64,000 nt of DNA from Bettongia penicillata ogilbyi (Eukaryota; Chordata; Mammalia; Diprotodontia; Potoroidae). A program made the translations under genes and the position numbers. This document shows positions 46,490 through 57,300 of the stretch, in pieces; positions within the stretch are counted from its first letter, which is position 1, and every line of letters starts with the position of its first letter. The stretch covers positions 731,301 to 795,300 of the forward strand of contig JAJHZJ010000577.1 in assembly GCA_023548195.1 (NCBI GenBank), given 5' to 3'. The notes under the pieces are model-generated. The model had not been told where the DNA came from, ran no database searches, and was given only the letters and a program-made list of their open reading frames with translations.

Positions 46490-46800
46490 CATTAGCTATT
46501 TCTCTAGTTTTGCGTCATCTAAAATTTTGATAAATATGTCGCCAATGCAATAATTCCAGTTATTGATAAAAATACTACACAATACAGAGTCCAGCAGAGA
46601 TTCGTGGAGCACTACACTGGAAACTTCCTTCCTAGTTGACATTGAACCGGTAATAACTATTCTTTGCATCTCATGTCCCCATCAATCTGAATGCACTTAA
46701 TTGTACTACTATCTAGCCCATATCTCTATCTCTTACACAATAATAGCATGAAAGACTTTGTGAATGCTTTGCTAAAACCTAGTTGTAGGCAAAAAGGTTT
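46490..46800. repeat. CR1/L3-like repeat segment, copy 2
   Basis: 'ttgcgtcatctaaaattttg', 'gttattgataaaaatactac', 'agattcgtggagcactacac', 'gtgaatgctttgctaaaacc'. It repeats blocks of 46030-46195 at high divergence and extends further. Confidence 0.5.
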
Positions 46801-47689
46801 TCTATTAGCCATGCTATTAGAATGACAGTTGGGGTGTTTTTTCTGGTTATTTTGTGAATCCTTTTTTGTTGATTCATTGTATTGGCTGCCACAGAAAGAT
46901 AGGCATAATGCTGACATAAATTTGGGGAGGAAGGAAGAGGACAATGATTTGTTCTAATTGATTAGGTCTGCTCCAGCTTGGTGAACTCAAGAGAAAAATG
47001 GGTTTTGTAGTACAAAACTCCAGTGGAATTTCCTTGGGAGAACTCTCTGAAAATGGCTTTGAGGGAAGCAAGATCACCATAAAAGGAGAGACAACAAAAT
47101 TACAAGGAATTTATAACCCCAAATCAGATGGTTGTCTGAGAAAATTAATTTAGATTCAGCACCATATAATGAAAGAGCAAACATAATCTTAGCCTGGGGG
47201 CACTTTCCCTGCTTTTTTTTTTTTTAACTGCTTCCTTCACTGTCAGGTTACTTTTATCAGGGAGAGGTTTACTAGTCACAACATATCAGTCACACTTAAA
47301 AGTACTGACTATTCCTGTTTTCTGTGTATGTATCTTGCTTGTTTGCCACCTAATAGCACATGATCTCTGAATATGTAGTCTTGTCTTCTGAAGGGTGAGG
47401 AGGTAGGAACGTATGAGAGAGTGCATTCCATATTTAAAAGACAGGAATCTTCTCTTGTCACTTTATTTGCTATTCTGATACCATGGATTCTGTTTAAATC
47501 AATATTCCTACCACTTGTTAAAGTTACAGAATAACTGGGACTTGTTAGCTAATTTTTAGAGGGTGATGATCCACAGAATGCCTCAAGCATAGGGTAGTTT
47601 TTCTAGGATACATTTGAGATTGGGCACCCAGCATTTGTTTGACTCACTAGTTTAGCTTCACTGATTTTTCCCACAGATAAGAATTTTTA
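46801..47689. other. Intergenic stretch, nothing recognised
   Basis: A T run at 47213-47226. No gene or confident repeat. Confidence 0.5.
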
Positions 47690-48071
47690 TCTTTTCTGCA
47701 ATGGAGATAAATATATCATTTTCTTCAACTTTTCTTGATATTTTTAATAAATTGGAATTTTTGTCATATATAAGATGTGGAACTAATTTCATTTTTGTCA
47801 CACTTTGACTCAATTTACAGAATTTTAATCAAACTTCTCCAGTTGATTTAGAATATTGAGTTTATTAAACACATAGTTATGGTTTTTGATGCTAGCTCTG
47901 GACTTTCTCTGCTTATACATAATTTATATTATTATCTGGTATCAGATAATTCTGATAATTATTGCTCTATATTATCATTTTAAATCTGGCAATACAAATT
48001 CCTCTCCCTCATTTTTCCTTTTTTTTCCCCCCAATAATTCTCCTTGTTATTCTTGGCAATTTGTTTTTATA

Positions 48072-48305
48072 CAGCCTAGTAGGTGTTAGGCACTGTGCTA
48101 AGCATTTTACATCTCATTTTATCTTCACAACAACTCTGGGAGGTAGGTGCCATTATTATTCTTATTTTAGCATTGAGGAAACTGAAGCAAACAGGTGTTA
48201 CATGACTTGCCCAAGGTCATACAGGTAGTAAGTTTCAGAGGCCAAATTTGAAGTCAAATCTTCCTGACTCTGGGACCAATGTTCTATCAATTATACCACT
48301 TAACT
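48072..48305 (-). repeat. CORE-SINE (MIR-type) copy
   Basis: Inverted: 'ggcactgtgctaagcatttt', 'ctgggaggtaggtgccatta', 'attgaggaaactgaagcaaa', 'gacttgcccaaggtcataca', 'cttcctgactctgggacc'. Well preserved. Confidence 0.88.
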
Positions 48306-48394
48306 TCCATAGAAACTTAAAAAAAAATTTACTTCTATGAAGCTGGATCATAGGAATGACAAGGATAGAGTGACGAACCTGGAACTCTGTAAGA

Positions 48395-48650
48395 CTTAAG
48401 TAAAAAGGTTTTCTATTTATAAACAAGTTACCCAACACCTCTCAGCTTCAATTTCCTAAGAACAGCAATATCCCCACTACTCACCTCACATATGAGCAAT
48501 GTAGAGAATCAACTGAGATAAAGTATGTAAATCAGCCTACCCATTTCAAATCACTATATAAATATTAGCTATTTTCATAAGATAATAGATGAAAGGGACC
48601 TTACTTCTCATCATTTTACAAATGAGAAAACTCAGGTTCAGAGTAGCCCA
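48395..48650. repeat. Two MIR-type fragments
   Basis: 48395-48580 reads as a plus MIR ('agcttcaatttcctaagaac', 'caactgagataaagtatgta', 'actatataaatattagct'). 48580-48650 reads as an inverted fragment ('tttacaaatgagaaaactca'). Confidence 0.65.
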
Positions 48651-48790
48651 TTGTATTTCTATTGTTACAGCACTGAATCTACAAATTTAGAAAATATTGA
48701 TATTTTTTACTATATTGACTTAGTGTTGTTTTTGACACCTTTCTCTTGTGACTGCTATTGTCAAAATTGATTTTATATTGTCTTATGCTC

Positions 48791-49456
48791 TTCTAAAGAC
48801 CTCTCCTCAGTTGCTTCATTGTGGCATGTGGGCTAATCTGGATTCTGGAAGGATTTGTCATTCTGGAAGGTCCTACCAAGTTGGAAAAGTTTAACAAATA
48901 ATCTCTATGTCTGTCATCTGAATACCAATCTAGCTAAGTTTGGAGAGGCTTGTCTTCATTGTAATACATTTTTTTCAGTCACAGCTTCTCTCAAAGGCAA
49001 TTGATTAAAGCATGTCAACTGAGCCTGTAGGAGTGCCCACACAATCACAGATCCTTGATTGAAGTATTACTCCTTATATAGTTCTTTCTGTCTTTGCACC
49101 CAGAAAAGAAGGGTAACCCTTGGCCTCTTCTATTATCCCATTAGCACCAGTGGTACTCAAACTGCAGTAGGTAGCCCTAATAATGCAGAGCAAGAATAGT
49201 CAGTGAACACGGAAGGAAGAGTTGCTTCATTGAGAGGAGAGGGCTGTTGATGGGGAATAAAAAGTCAAGAGAAAAACAACAGCAAGAATTAGTGAGCCTT
49301 AGCTGAGGGCAGCAAAGAAAGGAAAGTGAAGATATTAGCCAGGTCAGGGAAAGGGAAATAAAATGGAAAATAGGAAGAAGGGGGATATATTTGGAATTAA
49401 TATAAAATATATAGATATAAATATTGCCATATATAGATATCCATCTATCTCTATAT
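48791..49456. other. Intergenic stretch, nothing recognised
   Basis: No confident gene or repeat before the GATA array. Confidence 0.5.
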
Positions 49457-49457
49457 G

Positions 49458-49516
<59 letters not shown>

Positions 49517-49588
49517 GGATGGATGGATGGATGGATGGATGGATGGATGGATGGATGGACGGATGGATAGAGAGACAGATAGATAGAT

Positions 49589-49639
<51 letters not shown>

Positions 49640-49679
49640 GGAGGGATAGATAGATAGATAGATAGACAGATAGATAGAT

Positions 49680-49739
<60 letters not shown>
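49457..49739. repeat. Compound GATA/GATG satellite, 283 bp
   Basis: (TAGA)n, then (TGGA)n at about 49516-49560, then two further (TAGA)n runs. The string 'gacagatagatagatga' recurs at 49574 and 49665, 91 bp apart, which suggests a higher-order duplication. Three long Ser/Ile/Tyr/Leu frames over it are artefacts of the repeat. Confidence 0.95.
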
Positions 49740-50044
49740 TACACACAATTGCCCAAGTGTGACAAGCTACAAAACAGACATCTTTGGAGGCAGAACCCAG
49801 ACTTTCTGGGCAGAATTGTAAAGAATCACACTGTGAGAAGAAGCTTCATTTTGGGACAATAAATGACACTAGAACATGCTCATGGTGGACCTTCTGGACT
49901 GGATTCACTATGATTTGCCTCCTTAAAATAGCATTTTATTGATTTTTCTTTCCTTTAATGGGAATTTCCTACTTTAGTCGACGTAGTCAAGGGACATATT
50001 AAGTTCCAAATGAGGAAACTAAAGTTCAGTCCATCAGCTAGCAT

Positions 50045-50640
50045 GTGCCAGACATTCGTTAAACACTGGGACACAAAAAACAAAAGAAAGGAAGGAAGAT
50101 GAAAGAGAGAGAAAGGAAAGAAGAAGAAGAAGAAGGAAGGAAGGAAGGAAGGAAGGAAGGAAGGAAGGAAGGAAGGAAGGAAGGAAGGAAGGAAGGAAGG
50201 AAGGAAGGAAGGAAGGAAGGAAGGAAGGGAGGGAGGGAGGGAGGGAGGGAGGGAGGAAGGGAGGGAAGAAAGAAGAAAAACAGTTGTTTGTCTCCAAGAG
50301 TTCACAGTCTACTACAAGAGACAAAATGTAAACACCTATGGACAAATAACATAGATACAGGTTAAGCTGAGGACAATCTTACATCTACACAGGGAAAGGA
50401 CTAAGATTAAGGAGGACTAGGAAAGGTTTTTTTGCAGAGGGTGAGACTATGGCTGAAACATGAATGAAGCCAGAAAAGTCAGTCAGAGATGAGGAGAGAA
50501 AATGTTCCAGACATGAAAAAAAGTCATTTCAAATGCTTGAAGTCTGGCATTGAAGGGTCTAGCCCCAGAGAGGTTGTCAAACTTATTTGGTCTATCACTT
50601 CTGTTAAAAAATATTACTCAGTGCTCCCTGGAAATCTACT
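50045..50640 (+). repeat. CORE-SINE-headed old repeat with GGAA expansion
   Basis: Front part 'atgtgccagacattcgttaa', then after the purine tract 'ccaagagttcacagtctac', 'acacctatggacaaataaca', 'attaaggaggactaggaaag' and 'gaagccagaaaagtcagtca'. The same ordering of conserved words occurs in long marsupial CORE-SINE-type repeats; the name is uncertain. Confidence 0.55.
50101..50280. repeat. Pure polypurine (GGAA)n tract, 180 bp
   Basis: Uninterrupted purines: GAAG repeats from 50134, then GGGA near 50228-50260. The longest pure purine run in the window. Lys/Glu/Gly/Arg and Pro/Ser/Phe frames over it are artefacts. Confidence 0.96.
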
Positions 50641-51519
50641 TACCTTAGCCCTTTTTGGGTTTGGGGTTTTGTTTTGTTTTGTTTTTAAATTTCTGTTAAA
50701 TTACTACCATGCCCCTGGATCATTTCAGGGCCTCACAGGAGGTGGTATCTCGCATTTTGGGAACCTATGGTAGGGAGAGAAACAGCAAAAAAAGGCAGTA
50801 TCATCTATCACAAGTTACATGGAGGAGAATAAGGTATAAAAGACTCAAAAGACACAAAGGAGTCAGATTATGTGGGACTTCGGTTCAGTGGCTTATATGT
50901 TTTAATGCAGCTTTTAAGTGTTAGAGAAGAGTCAAATTCAAGTCAGTTCTTATTCCAATTCCAATGTTTGATCAATTACACTAGAGGTGATCAATTCAAA
51001 TACAAAGGGGACATAAGCATTTCTGCAGATGGCATTTTGACTTAGTTTTAAAATACGTTATCTATGTTTTATTGCATTTTCATTAATTTTGTTAAAAATT
51101 TCACAATTATATTTTAAACTGATTCCGGAGCATTCCATGGGTCACAAATGGTTGACGTCTCTGAATTATATCATGCTATTCATGTAATTATCTTCATCGT
51201 GGCCTTTTTTACTCAAGTTCATCTTTAACATCACAAGGGAGGATGATCCAATATTCCAAAGATTGGAATTGACCTGCTTGTCCAATGGAGAGGTTTGGTT
51301 TGCTTGTTTATTTATTTTATTACTTTCTGGGTGGGGACTTGATTTAAGAGAAGTATTAAATCTCCAGAAGGAGCTTAATTCCTTCAAGCTAAAGGTATAT
51401 CTGACATGAAGATTACACATTTTGACAGGGAAAATTCTGATCTCTTGTCTGAGAAGTTACTTCTAAGTCCACAGCAGTTTTGTATGTAGCCAATTTTATT
51501 GCAACAGAATAATAGTTAG
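50641..51519. other. Intergenic stretch
   Basis: Possible extension of the old repeat to about 50930 ('gattatgtgggacttcgg'). Otherwise nothing recognised. Confidence 0.45.
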
Positions 51520-51770
51520 ATTTTATATATATTCTAGTGCCAGATTTGCAAAGCATTTTACAAACATTATGTTATTTTGTTCTCAAAGCAATTCTGGGAG
51601 GTAGGTGCTGTTATTATTTACAGTTCACAGATGAGGAAACTGAGACAGACAGAGGTTAAGTGGCTTGCCCAGGATCACATAGCTAGTAAGTATCTGAAAC
51701 TAGATTGAACTCATTTTCTTGACCTTAGGTTCAGAAATCTATACTCTTAACCTAGCTGCCTTAAATAGTT
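51520..51770 (-). repeat. CORE-SINE (MIR-type) copy
   Basis: Inverted: 'caaagcattttacaaacatt', 'ctgggaggtaggtgctgtta', 'gatgaggaaactgagacaga', 'ggcttgcccaggatcacata', 'aacctagctgcc'. Confidence 0.88.
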
Positions 51771-52034
51771 CTTATTTCTGTGATCAATCCAAGATATTAA
51801 CCTAGGACTTAGCCAAATATGGGCCACAGTTCAACATTGCTTCAAGAAATTTCATTATAGTACCTAGCATTTTGAATGTAAATATAACTTATGAAGCCTC
51901 TTGAACAGAGAAGATTGTACTCAGATGTGTGAAGTGCAGCTCATAGAAATTAAATCTTTTGATTTAGCATTATCTACAGATGAAAGAAAGTCTCTGAGCC
52001 TTAAAGAGATAATGTAATTTTCATCATTAAAAGT

Positions 52035-52724
52035 AATCATGGTAGGGGAAGAGGAAAAAACTGAATCTTACTCTCGTCACATTTGGCTTAAGGAGGGAAT
52101 AACATGTAATACTCAATTTGCTATGAAAATCTATCTTACACTTCAGGAAAGTAGGGAGAAAGGGATAAGCAGGGTGTGGGGGGAATGATAGAATGGAGGG
52201 CAAATGGGAGGAGGAAGCAATTAGAAGTAAACATTTTGGGGGAGGGATAGGGTCAAAAGAGAGAAAAATGGGGGCAAGATAAGATGGAGGAAAATATTGT
52301 TAGTTTTTCACAACATGACTTTTATAGAAGTCTTTTGCATAACTACACATGTATAACATATATAGAATTGCTTGCCTTCTCAATGGGGATGAATGGGGAG
52401 GGAGGAAGGAACAGAAGTCAGAACTCAAAGTTTTAAAAATGAATGTTAAAAATTGTTTTAACATGCAACTGAGAGATAAGATATGCAGGTAATGGGGTAT
52501 TGAAATATATCTTGCCGTACAGGAAAGTAAAGGAGAAGGGGATAAGTTAAGAGAGGGGTGGGGGTAGAAGGGAGGGAAGATTGGGGGAAGGAGTAATCAG
52601 AATGCACACTGTCTTGAGGTGGGCAGAGAGGAGAGATGGGGAGAAAATTTGGAGCTCAAAATCTTGTGGCAATGAATGTTGAAAACTAAAAATACATCAA
52701 TTAATTTTAAAAAATAAAGTTATT
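52035..52724 (+). mobile_element. HAL1 3' end, 5'-truncated
   Basis: Matches only the post-ORF1 part of the adjacent full HAL1: 'ctctcgtcacatttggctta' to 'aataacatgtaatactcaat', 'gggataagcagggtg', 'attgcttgccttctcaatgg', 'gaactcaaagtttt' and a second similar unit ending 'gaaaatttggagctcaaaat' plus an A-rich tail. The two 3'-UTR units (about 52120-52460 and 52461-52700) are imperfect repeats of each other. It ends exactly where the next HAL1 begins. Confidence 0.83.
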
Positions 52725-53380
52725 GGGGGGAGGAGCCAAGATGGCAGAGGACAAAGACTCACATATGCTAGCTCTGAACCCACAGCCCATAAATTACCTA
52801 TAAAAAGAACTTCCAGTGGGTTCTGGAGCAGTGGAAGCCACGCAGCAATGGAGTGGAGGAGATTTCTGTTCCAGAGAGCCCTGAAAAAACCGACCCCAAA
52901 GGTCTGTCAGGCACTGGACCCGGAGTGGAGCCCCTGCCCTGACCACATGGCACTGAGAGGAGCAGATATGAGCAGGCTCCAGGGACGGAATCCCCAGGGG
53001 CTGTGAAGGTCCCTCCACCCACAGGTGCACAGGTCAGTGAGAGAGCCTTCTGGCTGGCTGAAAGGGGAGCAGGGTGTCTCCGTGGCTCGGGCACCCTCAG
53101 GAGGAGGCCGTTGGGGGGGGGACCATGGACAGGGGCTCCCAAAGCAGACAGGACCTCAGATCCATTACTGAAGATCTCTGCATAAACCCCCTGAGGGAGC
53201 TGAGCCTGGGAGGTGGCCCTGCTCCCACTTGAGCAGCAGTACTTAATCTCTCACTGAATAGCAGCCCTTCCCCTCACTGAAAGCCCTGAGGCTGGGGAGC
53301 AGCATTTGAATATCAGACCCCAAGCACTGGTGAGGCAGGGGTGGAGAGAAATCTCAGAAGTCAAGTAACTGGCTAGGAAA

Positions 53381-54401
53381 ATGCCCAGAAAAAATAAGAC
53401 CATAGAAGGTTACTTTCTTGGTGAACAGATGTTTCCACCTTTCCTTTCTGATGAGGAAGAACAATGCTTACCATCAGGGAAAGACATAGAAGTCCAGGCT
53501 TCTGTATCCCAAACTTCGGAAATAGATATCCAATGGGAACAGGCCATGGAAGAGCTCAAAGAGGATCTTGAAAATCAAGTTAGACAGGTGGAGGAAAAAC
53601 TGGGAAGAAAAATGAGAGAGATGCAAGAAAAGCATGAAAAATGGGTCAATACCTTGCTAAAGGAGACCCAAAACAATGCTGAAGAAAATAACACCTTGAA
53701 AAATAGGCTCACTCAATTGGCAAAAGAGGTTCAAAAAGCCAATGAGGAGAAAAATGCTTTCAAAAGCAGAATTAGCCAAATGGAAAAAGAGGTTCAAAAG
53801 CTCACTGAATTTAATAATTCTCTCAAAATTAGAATGGAACAGATGGAGTCTAATGACTTTACGAGAAACCAAGAAATCACCAAACAAAACCAAAAGAATG
53901 AAAAAATGGAAGAGAATGTGAAATACCTCATGGGAAAAACAACTGACCTGGAAAATAGATCCAGGAGAGACAATTTAAAAATTATGGGACTACCTGAAAC
54001 TCATGATCAAAAAAAGAGCTAGACATCATCTTCCATGAAATTATCAAGGAAAAACTGCCCTGGCATTCTAGAACCAGAGGGCAAAATAAGTATTGAAAGA
54101 ATCCATCGATCACCACCTGAAAGAGATCCAAAAAGAGAAACTCCTAGGAACATTGTGGCCAAATTCCAGAACTCCCAGCTCAAGGAGAAAATCTTGCAAG
54201 CAGCTAGAAAGAAACAGTTTCCAGTACTGTGGAAATAAAATCAGGATAACGCAAGATCTAGCAGCTTCTACATTAAGGGATCGAAGGGCATGGAATAGGA
54301 TATTCCAGAAGTCAAAGGAACTAGGACTCAGACCAAGAATCACCTACGCAGCAAAACTGAGTACAATACTTCAGGGGAAAAATGGTCTTTCAATGACATA
54401 G
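53381..54401 (+). pseudogene. HAL1 ORF1, frameshifted
   Basis: L1-type ORF1p, an RNA-binding trimeric coiled-coil protein. The start ATG at 53381 opens with 'MPRKNKTIEGYFLGEQ'. Residues about 50-175 form a Glu/Lys/Leu coiled coil ('QAMEELKEDLENQVRQVEEK'). 'RRDNLKIMGLPE' (about residue 198) begins the RNA-recognition region, and 'RNIVAKFQNSQLKEKILQA' (about 54153-54210) lies in the C-terminal domain. The first frame stops at 54020-54022 after a run of seven A. Small offsetting indels at about 54012 and 54050 and another at about 54210-54220 move the reading into the frame that ends TAG at 54401. Full length would be about 340 residues, typical for the family. Damage is light, so the copy is relatively young. 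Confidence 0.87.
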
Positions 54402-54607
54402 AGGACTTTCAAGCATTTTTGATGAAAAGACCAGACCTGAAAAGAAAATTTGACTTTCAAGCACAAGAATGAAAAGAAGCATGAAAAAGTAAATAGCAAA
54501 GAGAAGTCATAAAGGACTTACCAAAAGTGAACTGTTTACATTCCTACATGGAAAGACAATATTTGTAACTCTTAAAACTTTTCAGTATCTGGGTAGTTGG
54601 TGGGATC

Positions 54608-54680
54608 ACACACACACACATACACACACACATATACACATGTGCATGCACACACACATACACACATGCACGCACATACC
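54608..54680. repeat. CA microsatellite in HAL1 spacer
   Basis: (CA)n with ATACAC interruptions, between ORF1 and the 3' UTR. Confidence 0.92.
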
Positions 54681-55654
54681 AAGACAGAGAGCACAGAGTG
54701 AATTGAATAGGATGGGATCATATCTTAAAAGAAATTAACGTAAATGGTGAGAGAGAAATGTAGGGGGAGGAAAGAGGGTGAAATGGAATGGGATAAATTA
54801 TATCTCATTCAAGAGGCAAGCAGGAGACTTTTTAGTGGAGGGGAAAAGAGGAGAGCTGAGAAAAAAACAAGAAGTTTACCCTCATCACATTCAATTAAAG
54901 GAAGGAATAAAATGCACACTCATTTTGGTATCAAAACCTATCTTACAATACAGGAAAGTGGGGGAGAAGGAGATAAGCAAGGTGGGGGATGATGGAAGGG
55001 AGGGCAATGGGCGGAGGGAGCAATTTGAAGTCAAACACTAGGGGAGGGACGGGATCAAAAGAGAGAATAGAAATAATGGGGGGCAGGATAGGATGGAGGG
55101 AAATACAGTCAGTCTTACGCAACAGGACTATTATCGAAGTCATTTGCAAAACTACACAGATAGGGCCTATATTGAATTGCCTCCCTTCCCAAAGGGAATG
55201 GGTGGGGAGGGAGGGATGGGGAGAATTTGGAACTCAAAGTTTTAGGAACAACTGTTTAGTATTGTTGTTGCTACTAGGAAATAAGACATACAGTTAATGG
55301 GGAATAGAAAGTCATCTGGCCCTACAGGACAAAAGAGAAGATGGGGACAAGAGAAGGGAGGGATGATAGAAGAGAGGGCAGATTGGTGATAGGGAAAATT
55401 AGAATGCTCAGTGTATTGAGGTGGGGGGAGGGCATAAAGGGGAGAAAATTTGGAACCCAAAATTTCGTGAAAATGAATGTAAAAAGTTAAATAAATAAAT
55501 TTTTATTAAAAAAAAAAACGGAGGATTTGCTTTTCTTGACTATGCATATTAGTTATTGGGGTCTGTTTTATTTAATTAGTTCATTATCTATCTGTCTATT
55601 TATTAGTGCAATTGTTCAATTGTGAGAGAAGGAAAGAATGCAAAAAAAAGGATG

Positions 55655-55915
55655 AAAAAGGAAAACACTTTTATTAAGCACCTACTTTGTGTCAGGCAAT
55701 GTGCTAAGCACTTTAGAGAGATATTTCACTTGAGTGTTATAAAAACCCTGTGAGGTAGGTGCTATTATAATTCCTCATTTTATGGTTGAGGAAACTGATG
55801 CAAACAAAAGTGACATTTTAAGTGTCACACAGCTAAGCCAAATTTGAACTCATTTTTCTGAATCTAGGCCCAGCACTCTCTCCACTTCATCATCTAGCTG
55901 CCTTAAAGGGAAAGT
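55655..55915 (-). repeat. CORE-SINE (MIR-type) copy
   Basis: Inverted: 'tttattaagcacctactttg', 'aggcaatgtgctaagcactt', 'ctgtgaggtaggtgctatta', 'ggttgaggaaactgatgcaa', 'catcatctagctgcc'. Complete or nearly so. Confidence 0.9.
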
Positions 55916-55989
55916 GAATTTTTATAAATTGGAAAAAAATGATAAAATAATTATTTTTCAAAGTTTTATCTCCAGGTTTTCAACTTACT

Positions 55990-56240
55990 GATGACGGACC
56001 TTTCTTTTCTAGATTTGGCCAGGCTAGCATTTAGAAAGTAGCCTTGTCTATTGCCAGGACTATACTCAAAGTTCTCCAGTATGGCAAAATCTGCCAGACC
56101 TTGTGCTCAGTTAATATCCACAGCATTTGAGAAGTTAAGATCATCTCCATGCCATTTAGCATTGCTGAAGATGTTCTTTTGTAGAGGCGTTTTAACATTG
56201 AAAGACTTATTGTCATTGCTTAATATATTCTAATAATCCT
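55990..56240 (-). pseudogene. Possible decayed exon or pseudogene fragment, unidentified
   Basis: The minus strand contains an approximately 70-codon reading with ordinary protein composition, broken by one TGA (in a context where TGG is plausible). It includes 'GDDLNFSNAVDIN' and 'LADFAILENFEYSPGNRQGY'. It runs into a splice-donor-like 'CAGTAAGT' near 55990. No parent gene recognised. Could be chance. Confidence 0.35.
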
Positions 56241-57134
56241 GAGGTTTTCTGTTTTCTAAAATCAGAAGTTCTATTTCTTTTTTTTTCCTTTTATTTCAAG
56301 TGCCTTATTTCTTCTACATGGCTATATTTTGTCACTTTCCCCCTCCTGTCCAAGAAAAAAAATTGGAGACTTTATTAATTGGCATAATTAAAACTGTTGG
56401 CAGAAATGCCAATAGACATCTGGAGAAAATCATGGCAGCTTTTGTTGGGTCATATCCTTCAGTGTTGCAGAACACTACAAAAACACTTCTTTCCTTGGGA
56501 AGTTGGGCCACATTTGTGTAAGAAATGCAAGGAGAGCATCTATGCATAAAAATAGAGATGAAACCTAGATTCCAGATAACTATAAAGGAGAATTTCCAAA
56601 AATATTTGTTAGGTGATTAATTCATTAAATCTAGCATATTTCCTCTCTTGAAACTGGCAGCATTTTGCTAGCATTTGCCATCTTCTACATATTCCAAAGA
56701 TGGTGGACAATCCATGCCACCAGAGCACTGTGTTCATGTTGACTTCTACACATGGAAAGGTGAGTGGGAGGGGGATCACACTTCCTGAACACCAAACACA
56801 TCCAAAATGAATGATGAAATTCTACTTCTTGTATCAGACAAATATATGTGAGTAATTATCTTTCCTTTGGTCTTTCCGATTTTTATTGAATGTTCCCTTT
56901 GGAGTTCTTCTCCTTTCTTGGTGTACTCAACACATCTTCTGTCTGGAGGGATGGGACAGGGAAAGGGTTTTAAATGACTCTATTTCTTCTTTGTTTTTCA
57001 TGCATGGCAAGGTATTGTTTTTTCCATATACTTGTTCCAGTTAATTTTGGTGACACAGTAAGCAATAACAACCTTACTTTATCATTCTCAGTTTTACGCA
57101 CACTATACCTATATGAAGTGATGTATATATAATG
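56241..57134. other. Intergenic stretch, nothing recognised
   Basis: No confident gene or repeat was seen. Confidence 0.5.
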
Positions 57135-57300
57135 GTAAGTCTATGGAGACCCAACATAGCATAATGGGCATAATGCTGAAGCCACAGGCAGGCAAACTTG
57201 GGCTTGAAGTCTACCTCTGACTACTAGCTGAGTGACTCTAGGCAAGTCACTGTACCTTTCTCTAAGCCCTGTGAGGATAAAATAAAATAATTTTTTTTAT
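57135..57300 (+). repeat. tRNA-derived SINE fragment
   Basis: 'caacatagcataatgggcat', 'cttgggcttgaagtctacct', 'tgactctaggcaagtcactg' mark head and B-box region; the body is degraded. Confidence 0.7.

Larger units (their letters stand above)
47690..48790 (-). mobile_element. Very old L1 ORF2 fragment, split by SINEs
   Basis: 47870-48070 ('ttatcattttaaatctggca', 'attctccttgttattcttgg') and 48650-48790 ('acagcactgaatctacaaat', 'tatattgacttag') resemble the inverted L1 ORF2 seen at 62800-63060 ('ttaagatctggtacagctag', 'ggcactgaataaataaattg'). The SINEs at 48072-48650 separate the halves. Diverged; the 47690-47870 part is tentative. Confidence 0.55.
52725..55518 (+). mobile_element. Near full-length HAL1 (ORF1 only, no ORF2)
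   Basis: Starts with the L1-type 5' motif 'ggaggagccaagatggcaga', a GC-rich 5' UTR of about 655 bp, ORF1 at 53381-54401, a spacer with a CA microsatellite, a purine-rich 3' UTR made of two imperfect units, and a final run of 11 A (to 55518). The 3' motif 'agaaaatttggaacccaaaa' marks the end. There is no ORF2 sequence anywhere between ORF1 and the tail, which is the defining layout of HAL1. Such elements need L1 ORF2p supplied in trans. 2.8 kb in total. No clear duplication borders the A tail (see findings). Confidence 0.88.

Noticed and set aside
49177..49748. Long minus-strand frames rich in Ser-Ile-Tyr-Leu
   Set aside because: Direct translation of the GATA/GATG array in all three frames.
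49955..50365. Frames rich in Pro-Ser-Phe-Leu or Lys-Glu-Gly-Arg
   Set aside because: Translation of the GGAA tract.
52798..53142. 114-codon minus-strand frame in GC-rich sequence
   Set aside because: Lies in the HAL1 5' UTR antisense; GC-rich composition lowers stop frequency.
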